Positions 15,475-24,290 of a stretch of DNA of 64,000 nucleotides are shown here, in pieces. The notes under the pieces were generated by a model. It worked only from the letters and a program-made list of their open reading frames with translations, did not search any database and was not told the DNA's origin. The stretch's first letter is position 1. Every line of letters starts with the position of its first letter. The translations under genes were made by a program, and so were the position numbers. Source of the DNA: JBBQSN01 sp963825505. GTDB lineage: Bacteria; Actinomycetota; Actinomycetes; Actinomycetales; CAWJMD01. The stretch lies in contig CAWGTL010000013.1 in the NCBI GenBank assembly GCA_963825505.1, positions 34,634 through 98,633 of the forward strand. The letters are read 5' to 3'.

Positions 15475-17868
15475 TCAGCCCTGCGGCTCCCAGCTCGCCG
15501 CCGCCATCAGCGCGCCGACCACGGCCCCCGTCCGCGCGGCCGACAGCCGGCCCTGCCCCACCTCGGACCCCGCCTCGGTGAGGTAGAGCACGTCGACCGC
15601 CCGGCCGCCGTGGGTGGCGACGTGCGCGGAGCGGACGTCGACGCGCAGGTCGCGCAGGGTGGCGCCGAGGGCGTGCAGCAGGCCGGGTCGGTCGACGGCG
15701 CGGACCTCGAGCACGGTCGCGTCGGCCGAGGCGCCGGAGAGCACCACGACCCGCGGGCCGGCCGGGTCCACCGACGCGCGGCCCGGGCGCCAGGCCGCCT
15801 CCCGGCGCGCGAGCCGGTCCAGCACGGCCAGGTCGCCACCGGCGAGCCGCACCAGCCCGGTGCGCAGCACCCCGGCGTCGGCCACCGCGTTGCTCGCGTG
15901 CACCGACCAGGTGTCGACCGCGACGCCGTCGACGGTGCGGACCAGGGCCGAACGCACGCCGAGGCCCTGCGACGCGAGCAGCCCGGCGGCGTCGGCGAAC
16001 AGGCCGGGCCGGTCCGGGGCCACCAGGGTGACGGTCTGCACGCCGTCCAGGACGCTCACCTCGACCCGCGGCTCGCGGTCGGCGTGCACGGCCCGCACCA
16101 GCTCCTCCTCGTCGGCGGTGAGCGGGCTCGGACCGGTGGGCTCGGCGCCGTGCAGGTCGGCGCGGGCGCGGTCGACCAGGTCGTCGACCAGACGGCGCCG
16201 CCAGGGCGTCCACGCGGCCGGTCCGGCGGCCCGTGCGTCGGCCTCGGTGAGCGCGCGCAGCAGGTCGAGCAGGTCCTCGCGGCCGTCGACGGCGGCGACG
16301 AGCGCGTCCACGGTCCGGGGGTCGTCGGGGTCGCGCCGGGTGGCCAGCTCGACCAGGGTCAGGTGCTCGCGCACCATCCGCTCGACCACGCCGGCGTCGG
16401 CCGCGCTGAGCCCGAGCCGGGTGGCCACCCGGTGCGCGACAGGGGCGCCCACGCTGGAGTGGTCCATCGCGCCCGGCAGCTTGCCGATGTCGTGCAGCAG
16501 CGCGCAGACCAGGAGCAGGTCGGGACGGGAGACGCGGTCGAGCAGCGCCGTGGCCTCCACGCAGGTCTGCACGAGGTGGCGGTCGACCGTGTGACGGTGC
16601 ACCGCGGTGCGCTGCGGGCGGTTGCGCACGCCGGCCCACTCGGGGAACCAGGTGGTCACGAGGCCCGCCTGGTCGAGCGTCTCCCACACCCCGACGAGGG
16701 GCTCGCCCGCGCCCAGCAGGCGCACGAGCGCCTCGGTGGCCTGCGCGGGCCACGGCGTGGGCAGGGGCACCGACGTGCTGGCCAGGTGCGAGGCGGTCAC
16801 CGGCGACAGCGGCAGCCGGTGCACGGCCGCGGCAGCCGCGGCCCGCACCGCGATGGTCGGGTCGCTCACGGGCGCGGCGGCCGAGGAGAGGACGACCTCG
16901 CCCTCGTGCTCGACGAGCCCCGCCTCGAGCGGGCGCAGCCGCGGCTTCTGCCGACGAAGGCCCCGGCGCCGGGTCGTCGCGCCGCGGGCGCGGCGCAGCG
17001 TGAGATCGAGGCTGTGCGAGACGGTGCGGGCGGCCGAGGCGACCTTGGTGAGCAGGGCGTCGGCGTCCGGCACCCCGAGGGCGACGGCCACCGCGTCCTG
17101 CTCGGCCAGCAGCAGCCGCTCCCCCGCCCGCCCGGTGACGGCGTGCAGGACGTCGCGGACGTCGAGCAGGGTGGTGGTGGCGTGGTCGATCTCGCCGTGC
17201 GGCGAGTCGGCGAGCCAGCTCGCGACCAGTGCGTGCAGCACCACGACGTCGCGCAGGCCGCCGCGGGCCTCCTTGAGGTCGCCCTCGAGCAGGTAGGCGA
17301 GCTCGCCGTGCAAGCGCGACCGCTCGGCGAGGGAGGCGGCGATCTCGTCGAGGCGGGACCTCGCGCCGGAGCGCCACTGCTCGCGCAGCACCTCGCGAGC
17401 GCGCAGGCCGAGGGTCGCGTCACCCGCCACGACGCGCAGGTCGAGCAGGCCGAGCGCGGCGGCCAGGTCGTTCCTGGAGACCTCGCGGCAGGCGTCGACG
17501 CTGCGGACGGAGTGGTCGAGCCGCAGCCCGGAGTCCCAGACGGGGTACCAGACCCGCTCCGCCAGAGCGGGAACGGCGTCCTTGCCCAGGGTCTTGCCGT
17601 CGTGCAGGAGGACCAGGTCGAGGTCGCTCGCCGGACCGGCGTCACGCCGGGCGTGCGACCCGACCGCGACCAGGGCGACGCCCGTCGGGGGCGGGCGGGC
17701 GTCCCGCCAGACCTCGGCCAGCCAGTCGTCGACCGTCGCCGCGAGCGACTCGCGGCGGGCCGGGCCGCCGGCGGGGTCCGCGAGGGTGGAGCGGACCGCC
17801 TGCAGCAGGCGCTCGCGCCGCAGGTCCCGGTGGGGTCCTGCGGCGCGAGCGTCGGTGCTGCTGTTCAC
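15475..17868 (-). CDS. glnD: Bifunctional PII nucleotidyltransferase / nucleotidyl-removing protein GlnD
   Basis: This is a 797-residue GlnD, which modifies and demodifies PII according to glutamine; in actinobacteria it adenylylates rather than uridylylates. Order: nucleotidyltransferase domain (VGSHARRDAGPASDLDLVLL near residue 68), GlnD helical domain, HD phosphohydrolase (CALLHDIGKLPG near 455), and two C-terminal ACT domains (TLVAPDRPGLFADAAG; VRAVDRPGLLHALG). GTG 17868 is the first plausible start. It lies 59 bases after glnB in the amtB-glnB-glnD operon. Confidence 0.95.
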   Translation of the reverse strand: MNSSTDARAAGPHRDLRRERLLQAVRSTLADPAGGPARRESLAATVDDWLAEVWRDARPPPTGVALVAVGSHARRDAGPASDLDLVLLHDGKTLGKDAVPALAERVWYPVWDSGLRLDHSVRSVDACREVSRNDLAAALGLLDLRVVAGDATLGLRAREVLREQWRSGARSRLDEIAASLAERSRLHGELAYLLEGDLKEARGGLRDVVVLHALVASWLADSPHGEIDHATTTLLDVRDVLHAVTGRAGERLLLAEQDAVAVALGVPDADALLTKVASAARTVSHSLDLTLRRARGATTRRRGLRRQKPRLRPLEAGLVEHEGEVVLSSAAAPVSDPTIAVRAAAAAAVHRLPLSPVTASHLASTSVPLPTPWPAQATEALVRLLGAGEPLVGVWETLDQAGLVTTWFPEWAGVRNRPQRTAVHRHTVDRHLVQTCVEATALLDRVSRPDLLLVCALLHDIGKLPGAMDHSSVGAPVAHRVATRLGLSAADAGVVERMVREHLTLVELATRRDPDDPRTVDALVAAVDGREDLLDLLRALTEADARAAGPAAWTPWRRRLVDDLVDRARADLHGAEPTGPSPLTADEEELVRAVHADREPRVEVSVLDGVQTVTLVAPDRPGLFADAAGLLASQGLGVRSALVRTVDGVAVDTWSVHASNAVADAGVLRTGLVRLAGGDLAVLDRLARREAAWRPGRASVDPAGPRVVVLSGASADATVLEVRAVDRPGLLHALGATLRDLRVDVRSAHVATHGGRAVDVLYLTEAGSEVGQGRLSAARTGAVVGALMAAASWEPQG

Positions 17869-17927
17869 TTCCCGGTGCCGTTCATGCGGTGGCTCCCGAT
17901 AGCCAGGGGACGTGGGGTGGACGGACC

Positions 17928-18266
17928 TCAGAGGGCGTCCAGGCCACGCTCCCCGGTCCGCACGCGGGCGACGTCCTCGACCGGGACGACCCAGACCTTG
18001 CCGTCGCCGATCCGTCCGGTCTGCGCGGCCTTGACGACGACCTCCACGACGTCGGCGGCGTCGACGTCGTCGACCACCACCTCGAGGCGGACCTTGGGCA
18101 CCAGGTCGACGGTGTACTCCGCACCCCGGTAGACCTCGGTGTGACCGCGCTGGCGGCCGTAGCCGTTCGCCTCGCTCACGGTCATCCCCTGGATGCCGAA
18201 GGCCTCCAGCGCCGACTTCACGTCGTCGAGCTTGTGCGGCTTGATCACCGCGGTGACGAGCTTCAT
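17928..18266 (-). CDS. glnB: Nitrogen regulatory protein PII
   Basis: This is a 112-residue PII signal protein (GlnB/GlnK). The T-loop YRGAEYTVDLVPK contains Tyr51, the nucleotidylation site, and the B-loop TGRIGDGK binds ATP/2-oxoglutarate. The start MKLVTAVIKPHKLDDVK is canonical. It overlaps the amtB stop by 4 nt (ATGA), the usual coupling of a GlnK-type PII to its ammonium channel target. Confidence 0.97.
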   Translation of the reverse strand: MKLVTAVIKPHKLDDVKSALEAFGIQGMTVSEANGYGRQRGHTEVYRGAEYTVDLVPKVRLEVVVDDVDAADVVEVVVKAAQTGRIGDGKVWVVPVEDVARVRTGERGLDAL

Positions 18267-19618
18267 GCCGAGACCTCCTCAGTGTCCTTGGTGAGCGCCG
18301 GCTCCGACGTGGACCGCGAGGCGCCCGGACGGAAACCGCCCGCACCCAGCGACCCGAAGTCGTAGCCAGACTCGGCGTGCGCGTAGGAGTCGATGCCCGC
18401 GACCTCGTCCTCCTCCGGGATCCGGAAGCCCATCGTCTTCTCGATCGCGAAGCCGATGACCAGCGTCAGCACGAAGGAGAACGCCAGGACCGCGAGCGCC
18501 CCGACCGTCTGGCGCCACAGCTGGTCGACGCCACCGCCGTAGAACGTACCCGCCACGCCCGCCGGGGAGGCCGGGTCGGCGAACAGGCCGATGAGGATGG
18601 TGCCGACGAGGCCGCCGACCAGGTGGACGCCCACGACGTCGAGAGAGTCGTCGTAGCCGAAGCGGTACTTCAGGCCGACCGCCAGGGCGCAGAGCACGCC
18701 CGCGACGGCGCCGACCGCGATCGCACCGAGCGGCGAGACCGAGCCGCAGGCCGGGGTGATGGCCACCAGACCCGCCACGACGCCGGAGGCACCCCCGAGG
18801 GAGGTGGAGTTCCCGTCGCGGACCTTCTCGACGAGGAGCCAGGCCAAGGTGGCGGCACCGGTGGCGACCAGGGTGTTGACCCAGGCGACCGCCGCGGTGT
18901 TGTTGGCGGCCACGGCGGAGCCGGCGTTGAAGCCGAACCAGCCGAACCACAGGAGCCCGGCACCGATCATGACCAGCGGCAGGTTGTGCGGACGCATGAG
19001 GTCCTTGCCGAAGCCCCTGCGCTTGCCGAGCACCAGCGCGAGGGCGAGGCCCGCCGCACCGGCGTTGATGTGCACCGCGGTGCCGCCGGCGAAGTCGAGC
19101 GCCGCCAGGTTGTTGGCGATCCAGCCGCCGACGTGGGTGACCACGCCCGCGTCGTCGGTGAGGGTGAAGTCGAAGACCCAGTGCGCGACCGGGAAGTAGA
19201 CGATCGTCGCCCACACGCCGGCGAAGACCATCCACGCGCCGAACTTGGCGCGGTCGGCGATGGCGCCGGAGATGAGGGCGACGGTGATGATGGCGAAGAC
19301 GGCCTGGAAGCCGACGAACGCCATCGCGGGCAGCCCGCCCGCCTCGGAGGTGGTGTCCTCCATCAGGCCGGCGAGGCCGAGGTACTCGGTCGGGTCGCCG
19401 AGCAGGCCGTACCCGACGTCGTTGCCGAACGCCATCGAGTAGCCGTAGAGCACCCAGAGCACGCTGATCAGGGCCAGCGCCCCGAAGCTCATCATCATCA
19501 TGTTCAGGACGCTCTTCGCACGGACCATGCCGCCGTAGAAGAGCGCGAGGCCGGGGGTCATCAGCAGCACGAGGGCGGCACTGGTGAGGATCCAGGCGGT
19601 GTCGCCGGTGTTGACCAC
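18263..19618 (-). CDS. amtB: Ammonium transporter AmtB
   Basis: This is a 451-residue Amt/MEP/Rh ammonium channel. It has about 11 hydrophobic segments, the family motif DFAGGTAVHINAGAAGLA with one pore His, and GYDDSLDVVGVHLVGG with the second. The cytoplasmic tail after GFRIPEEDE is where PII would dock. GTG 19618 is set by a GGAGG 8 nt upstream; the frame to 19669 lacks this. A GlnR-type operator lies 66-103 nt upstream, so it should be induced under nitrogen limitation. Confidence 0.96.
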   Translation of the reverse strand: MVNTGDTAWILTSAALVLLMTPGLALFYGGMVRAKSVLNMMMMSFGALALISVLWVLYGYSMAFGNDVGYGLLGDPTEYLGLAGLMEDTTSEAGGLPAMAFVGFQAVFAIITVALISGAIADRAKFGAWMVFAGVWATIVYFPVAHWVFDFTLTDDAGVVTHVGGWIANNLAALDFAGGTAVHINAGAAGLALALVLGKRRGFGKDLMRPHNLPLVMIGAGLLWFGWFGFNAGSAVAANNTAAVAWVNTLVATGAATLAWLLVEKVRDGNSTSLGGASGVVAGLVAITPACGSVSPLGAIAVGAVAGVLCALAVGLKYRFGYDDSLDVVGVHLVGGLVGTILIGLFADPASPAGVAGTFYGGGVDQLWRQTVGALAVLAFSFVLTLVIGFAIEKTMGFRIPEEDEVAGIDSYAHAESGYDFGSLGAGGFRPGASRSTSEPALTKDTEEVSA

Positions 19619-19683
19619 GGCAACCTCCAGATTCGTCGGGACTGTGTCGGGGGGACGAGACCGCACCACCGTGCCGACGCCGT

Positions 19684-19721
19684 GTTTCCCGCGAGTCCGT
19701 GCCGTGTTACCGGCGTGTGAC
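19684..19721 (-). promoter_or_regulatory. Putative GlnR operator upstream of amtB
   Basis: Minus strand reads GTCAC-N6-GTAAC-N6-CGGAC-N6-GAAAC with exact 6-nt spacers, against the actinobacterial GlnR consensus gTnAc-N6-GaAAc repeated twice. Boxes 1 and 4 are perfect, box 2 has one mismatch and box 3 is weak. Position and target (amtB-glnB-glnD) match the known GlnR regulon. Confidence 0.7.
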
Positions 19722-19760
19722 GGCCCGCGCCCCGAGGTGAACTCCTCGTGACGCGGGCCG
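19721..19760 (-). terminator. Terminator after the ABC exporter operon
   Basis: Stem of 9 bp (CGGCCCGCG 19721-19729 with CGCGGGCCG 19752-19760) and an inner GAG/CTC stem, 27 nt past the permease stop. It isolates the ABC operon from amtB. Confidence 0.6.
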
Positions 19761-19787
19761 CTCCACCGCTCCCCCTGTCTCCGCCGG

Positions 19788-20954
19788 TCAGCGGTGGGCC
19801 GAGAACGCCTCCTTGAGGGTGGTGCGGCGCTCGGTGCGCAGCAGCGAGCCCTCGTACAACCGGGCGCCGAGGCGCACCAGCAGCGCTGCGGCGGCCAGGA
19901 CGAGCAGCCCCGCCACCACCGGCTGCCACCAGGGCACGCCGCCCTCGAGCATCCGCACCGGCATGGCCACCGAGCTCACCAGCGGGACGAAGGACGCGAC
20001 GACGAGCCACTTGCCCGTGGCGAAGATGCCCGCGAACAGGGCGCCCATCACCACGAACGTCACCGGCATCGTCGTGGCCTGCAGGTCCTCCGACCGGGTG
20101 GCCACCGAGCCGGCGACGGCCCACACGCAGGCCACCGCGGCGAAGCCGAGCAGGAAGAACACGACGAACCAGCCACCGGCGGCGAGCACCGGGGCGAGCA
20201 CGTCGCCCTGCCCCACCAGGGCCATCGCCACCAGTCCGATGCCGACCATCACCACGACCTGGACGATCGCCATCACGGAGTTGCCGACCACCTTGCCGAT
20301 CAGCAGCTGCCGCACCGGGATCGCCGCGGCGAGGATCTCGACCACGCGGCTCTGCTTCTCCTCGACCACCGACTGCGCGATGGCGAGGCCGAAGGTCAGG
20401 GCGGTCAGGTAGAACAAGAAGGCGAAGACGAACGTCACGATGTAGCGCACCGCCTCCGGCAGCGCGCCCGGGTCGATCAGCCGCACGTCGAGGGCGGAGC
20501 CGGCGGTGAGCTCGTCGGTCGTGGTGCCGGCCTCCTTCGCGTTGGTCTCCAGCACGGTCGCGGCGGCGGCAGCGGCGATCGCGTGCTCGAGCGTCCCGTC
20601 CACGGACTTGTCGCCGACGACCTCCCAGCCGTCGTCGGTCCGCACGAGGACGACGGCGGCCTCTCCCTCGCTCACCAGTGCCTCGCCGGCCGAGACGTCG
20701 TCGACCTGCTGGGTCTTGGCCCTCAGGCCGAGGTCCTGATCGTCAGCGACCTCGTTGGCGGCCTCGACCAGCGCGGCGCCCTGGCGGTCGACGACGGCCA
20801 CGGTCGGCTCGTCGAGCTGGCTGCCGAGGAGCGTCGACAGCCCCACCGAGGCGACGAGAACGACGATCATGAACACCGTCGAGCCGACGAACACCTTGTC
20901 GCGCAGCTTGACCCCGATCTCGCGCTCGGCGATGACCCTCCAGTCCGCGCTCAT
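19788..20954 (-). CDS. ABC-2 family transporter permease
   Basis: This is a 388-residue membrane component of an ABC exporter (NatB/YhaP type). One N-terminal helix (VFVGSTVFMIVVLVASVGLSTLLG) is followed by an extracytoplasmic domain of about 150 residues and then five or six helices, with the VVEEKQSRVVEILAAAIP signature between helices. Exports an unknown substrate, possibly Na+ by family analogy. ATGA overlap with the ATPase gene. Confidence 0.9.
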   Translation of the reverse strand: MSADWRVIAEREIGVKLRDKVFVGSTVFMIVVLVASVGLSTLLGSQLDEPTVAVVDRQGAALVEAANEVADDQDLGLRAKTQQVDDVSAGEALVSEGEAAVVLVRTDDGWEVVGDKSVDGTLEHAIAAAAAATVLETNAKEAGTTTDELTAGSALDVRLIDPGALPEAVRYIVTFVFAFLFYLTALTFGLAIAQSVVEEKQSRVVEILAAAIPVRQLLIGKVVGNSVMAIVQVVVMVGIGLVAMALVGQGDVLAPVLAAGGWFVVFFLLGFAAVACVWAVAGSVATRSEDLQATTMPVTFVVMGALFAGIFATGKWLVVASFVPLVSSVAMPVRMLEGGVPWWQPVVAGLLVLAAAALLVRLGARLYEGSLLRTERRTTLKEAFSAHR

Positions 20955-21835
20955 CGCACGACCTCCTTGAACACGTCGGCGAGCCGCGGCAGGTGGCGGC
21001 TGAACTCGAGCACCCCACCGCGTTGCAGCGCCTGCGTCAGCAGGGCGCGCTCCGCGCCCGGCTCGAGCACCTCGAGGGTGGCCACGGGGCCGTCGACGTC
21101 CTGGACGGACACGCCCGGCACCTCCCGCACCCACCCCGCGTCTGCGTCGAGCACGAGCCGGTGGACGCTCTGCGCGCTCTGCCGCAGGTCCTCCACCGAA
21201 CCGTCGGCCACGACGCGCCCCTCGGACAGGATCACCAGGTCGTCGCACACCCGCTCCACCAGCTCGAGCTGGTGGCTGGACAGCAGGACGGGCACGCCGG
21301 CGTCGGCCTGCTCGCGCAGGAGCTCGACCATCGAGTCGACCGCGAGCGGGTCGAGGCCGGAGAACGGCTCGTCGAGGACGAGCGCGATCGGCTCGTGCAG
21401 CAGCGCCGCGGCGATCTGCACCCGCTGCTGGTTGCCGAGCGAGAGCGTGTCGAGCCGGTCGCCGGCGCGCTCGGTGAGACCGAGGCGGTCGAGCAGGGCC
21501 GCTGCACGCGTCGCCGCGGCCTCGCGGTCGTAGCCGTGCAGACGGCCGAAGAAGGTGAGCTGGTCGGCCACCTGCTGCTTCGGGTACAGACCCCGCTCCT
21601 CCGGCATGTACCCGAACCGCGACCGGTCCTGGCGGGTGATCGGCCGTCCCTCCCAACGGACCTCGCCCGACGTCGCGTCCAGCACCCCCATGATGATCCG
21701 CATCGCCGTGGTCTTGCCCGCGCCGTTCGCCCCGACGAAGCCGGTCAACCGGCCCTCGCCGACGCTCAGGCTCACCTCGTCCAGCACGGTGCGGTCGCCG
21801 AAGCTCCGCGTCACCTTCATCACGTCCAACGTCAT
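20951..21835 (-). CDS. ABC transporter ATP-binding protein (NatA-like)
   Basis: This is a 294-residue ATPase: Walker A GANGAGKTTAMRI near residue 35, Q-loop region with YMPEERGLYPKQ, signature LSLGNQQRVQIAAAL, Walker B LVLDEPFSGLDP, and H-loop SSHQLE. The YMPEERGLYPK segment is typical of the NatA/YhaQ subfamily. A leaderless TAGCGT box precedes the ATG. It forms a two-gene operon with the permease. Confidence 0.93.
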   Translation of the reverse strand: MTLDVMKVTRSFGDRTVLDEVSLSVGEGRLTGFVGANGAGKTTAMRIIMGVLDATSGEVRWEGRPITRQDRSRFGYMPEERGLYPKQQVADQLTFFGRLHGYDREAAATRAAALLDRLGLTERAGDRLDTLSLGNQQRVQIAAALLHEPIALVLDEPFSGLDPLAVDSMVELLREQADAGVPVLLSSHQLELVERVCDDLVILSEGRVVADGSVEDLRQSAQSVHRLVLDADAGWVREVPGVSVQDVDGPVATLEVLEPGAERALLTQALQRGGVLEFSRHLPRLADVFKEVVR

Positions 21836-21841
21836 GCCTCG

Positions 21842-21847
21842 ACGCTA
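21842..21847 (-). promoter_or_regulatory. Leaderless -10 box TAGCGT
   Basis: Minus-strand TAGCGT ends 6 nt before the ATG at 21835. Confidence 0.55.
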
Positions 21848-22015
21848 GGCGGCGCGCCACCTCACGCGCGTCCGGCATCGGGCTGACCTCGCGCCTCACC
21901 CCCGCGGCGGAGCGGGCGCTCGTCGCCTCACCCGGTGGACTCCCCACAGGCCACGAGGTGGCTGGACGTCCGATCGTCGCCTGCGCGCCGGACCGGCCGC
22001 CGCCGGATCCGGACG

Positions 22016-22021
22016 TAGCCT
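22016..22021 (+). promoter_or_regulatory. Leaderless -10 box TAGCCT
   Basis: TAGCCT ends 6 nt before the GTG at 22028; there is no ribosome binding site. Confidence 0.5.
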
Positions 22022-22027
22022 GACGTC

Positions 22028-22474
22028 GTGCCTCCCACCAGCACCCGCCGGAAGCGGTACGCCCGTCGGCGTGCGACGCGGATGGCGCGGGTGGAGCACG
22101 ACCTCACCGACGAGCAGTGGGCCGCGCTCGTCGAGGTCTGGGCCGGGTGCGCCTACTGCCGAAGGAACGACCGCCCCCTGCAACGCGACTGCGTGCTGCC
22201 CATCTCGCGGGGCGGGCGGTACACCCTGACGAACGTGGTGCCGGCCTGCGACTCGTGCAACGCCAGCAAGTGCAACCTCGAGGTCAGCACCTGGATCCGC
22301 CGCAAGCGGCTGGACGAACGCGCCTTCCTCGAGCGGCACCTCGCCGTCTCCGCCGAGCTCGCCGCACGCTTCCCGTCCGGCGTGATGGCCTCAGCAGCCG
22401 GGCAGGGTGGCGACCTCGACGACCTGGCGGTGGCCGAGGGGGCTGGTCCACTCGTGCGCGATCACGGCGCCTGA
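22028..22474 (+). CDS. Small HNH-type protein with altered motif
   Basis: This is a 148-residue basic protein. CAYC, then PISRGGRYTLTNVVPACDSCNASK, is the zinc-ribbon HNH fold with CxxC pairs and the Asn. The segment normally reading DHVIP is DCVLPIS here, so the first HNH histidine is replaced by Cys; catalytic activity is doubtful. The last 28 residues overlap antisense to the convergent DUF222 gene and look like read-through past the original end. Confidence 0.7.
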   Translation: MPPTSTRRKRYARRRATRMARVEHDLTDEQWAALVEVWAGCAYCRRNDRPLQRDCVLPISRGGRYTLTNVVPACDSCNASKCNLEVSTWIRRKRLDERAFLERHLAVSAELAARFPSGVMASAAGQGGDLDDLAVAEGAGPLVRDHGA

Positions 22475-23791
22475 TGGGGATCGGCGCGTGCGGCAGCGCC
22501 ACAGGGCGGCGGTCTTGAGGCGGTGGCACCGGCGGGATCTGGGGCTGAGGTTGTGCACGGCGGTCGGTCCGCGCGGGTGCGGCACGACGTGGTCCAGGTC
22601 GCACCTTGCCGTGGGGACGCCGCAGCCGGGGAAGGTGCAGACCGGGTCGCGGGCGGCCACGGTCTCGGCGATCTCGACGGTGGGTGCGTAGGAACCGGTC
22701 CGGTGCTTCGGCTGCGGCTGCTTGCGCAGTGCCGCTCGTGTCGCCTCGATCAGGCCGGTTCTGGTCCAGCCGTACGCCGGCGCGGCGCCGATCCGGAGGA
22801 CCCTCGTCAGGTGGCCGGTGTCGTCGGCCAGCAGCACGCACGTGCTCGCACCCCGTGCCAACACGTCGGTGGCGAGCACGCGGGCGGCCGCTGCGGTGAC
22901 CGGGACCGGGTGGCCGGTGCCGCGGACCTCACCGGCGGCGTCCTTCGCCGCACCGTCGCCGGCCAGGGTGTCCAGGTGCAGGACCACGCCGACCTCGCGC
23001 CGCACCACCTGCACCGACCCTCCGCCTCCGGCCAGCAGGGCGTCGGTGATCAGGTCGACCTTCGCCATCCCGTGGGTGCGCCCGCCCAGCTCCTCGCGGG
23101 TCATCGCCCGCACGGTCGCGGCGGCGGCCTCCTCGGCCGCCACCAGCTGCTCGGTCGGGCCGGTGATCGTCCACGTCGCCAGCGCCGGGTTGGCCCGGTC
23201 GATCTCCCACCAGGTGCCGGTGCGCTCCCGCACCTCGGACCGGATCGCGTCCTCGGTGTCGGTGCGGACACCTGCCACGGCCTTGCGCACCATGGCGGCG
23301 AACGCCTTCGGGGCCATCACGTCCCACGGCCCCACCGGTGCGGTGCCGTCGAGCACCGGCGCCGGCAACGCCTCCAGCACCACCTGCTCGACGTGGGCGG
23401 CCTGAACATCGGTGAGCCCGGCGCACTCGTCCGCCACAGTGGTGGCCCTCGCCAGGTCGAGCCGCCCGGCAGCCAGGGCCTGCACGATCCTCGGCATCGA
23501 CCCGCACAGCCGGTCCGCGGTCGCGATCCAGACCCCGGCCCGGTGCAGCGACAGCCCTGTGACCCCTGCCACCTCACGCACCGCGGCGTCGTCCAGGTCG
23601 GCCTGGGTGAACGTGGTCGACCCGAGCACGCTCTTCCACACCCCGGACCCGAGCAGGTGCTCGTGCTCGCGGCGGACCTCCCGGGCGGTCACGTGCACCA
23701 GCCGCAGGTCGTTCGCGTCGTTGGCGCACCGGCGCAAGGTCCGGGCCTGCAGACCGCGGACGAAGAACGCCACCCGCCGCCCCGTGTCCAT
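22391..23791 (-). CDS. DUF222 / 13E12-type HNH endonuclease-like protein
   Basis: This is a 466-residue protein: a long DUF222 helical region followed by a C-terminal HNH module (CTFPGCGVPTARCDLDHVVP, then NLSPRSRRCHRLKT). The usual LCRxHHRxKT end is changed to RSRRCHRLKT, so one zinc/His ligand differs. This family is often multicopy in actinobacteria and resembles REP13E12-associated proteins. ATG 23791 is preferred because TAGACT lies 7 nt upstream; the frame is open to 23821. Confidence 0.85.
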   Translation of the reverse strand: MDTGRRVAFFVRGLQARTLRRCANDANDLRLVHVTAREVRREHEHLLGSGVWKSVLGSTTFTQADLDDAAVREVAGVTGLSLHRAGVWIATADRLCGSMPRIVQALAAGRLDLARATTVADECAGLTDVQAAHVEQVVLEALPAPVLDGTAPVGPWDVMAPKAFAAMVRKAVAGVRTDTEDAIRSEVRERTGTWWEIDRANPALATWTITGPTEQLVAAEEAAAATVRAMTREELGGRTHGMAKVDLITDALLAGGGGSVQVVRREVGVVLHLDTLAGDGAAKDAAGEVRGTGHPVPVTAAAARVLATDVLARGASTCVLLADDTGHLTRVLRIGAAPAYGWTRTGLIEATRAALRKQPQPKHRTGSYAPTVEIAETVAARDPVCTFPGCGVPTARCDLDHVVPHPRGPTAVHNLSPRSRRCHRLKTAALWRCRTRRSPSGAVIAHEWTSPLGHRQVVEVATLPGC

Positions 23792-23862
23792 ACCGAGAAG
23801 TCTAGATGCCAGCACTGACAACGGGTTTCGTCACGTGGGCATGGCTGTGGCAGGCTGGTTCC

Positions 23863-24276
23863 ATGCAGGTCACACAGGTAGGTGCCGCCTACGCGGTCAC
23901 GGACCCCTCGACCGCCGGCGCGTGGTTCGACGAGCAGCTCGGGTTCCGCGTCCTGCTGGACCTCGGCTGGTACGTGAGCACCCAGCACCCGGACCACCCC
24001 GGGCTGAGTGTCGACTTCGTCCGGAACGACCACGACACGTGGGTGGAGCCGGCGGCGGGGGTGCGCGGGGCGATGCTCGCCCTCGTGGTCCCGGACGTTG
24101 ACCAGCAGCACCGGCGGTTGGTGGCGGGCGGCGCCGCGGTGCTGAAGCCCCTGGTCACCGAGCCGTGGGGGCAGCGCCGGGTGCAGGTGGCCGGGCCCGA
24201 GGGCCTGGTGGTCGAGCTGGTGCAGCCGGTCGAGCCCGACCCCGAGTGGCTGGCGTCCCAGAACCCCTCCGGCTGA
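23863..24276 (+). CDS. VOC (glyoxalase-fold) family protein
   Basis: This is a 137-residue single vicinal-oxygen-chelate domain: beta-alpha-beta-beta-beta modules with DPSTAGAWFDEQLGFRVLLD near the start and VAGPEGLVVELVQPV at the end, where the Glu would be a metal ligand. Related proteins are lyases, dioxygenases or antibiotic-resistance proteins; substrate unknown. ATG 23863 is used, with CAGGCT 6 nt upstream. Convergent with the response regulator. Confidence 0.82.
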   Translation: MQVTQVGAAYAVTDPSTAGAWFDEQLGFRVLLDLGWYVSTQHPDHPGLSVDFVRNDHDTWVEPAAGVRGAMLALVVPDVDQQHRRLVAGGAAVLKPLVTEPWGQRRVQVAGPEGLVVELVQPVEPDPEWLASQNPSG

Positions 24277-24290
24277 AGCCGGATCGGCGA

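Noticed and set aside
13552..18132. 1526-codon plus-strand open frame opposite ffh and glnD
   Set aside because: It crosses DUF2236 in another frame and is antisense to ffh and glnD; no recognisable motif.
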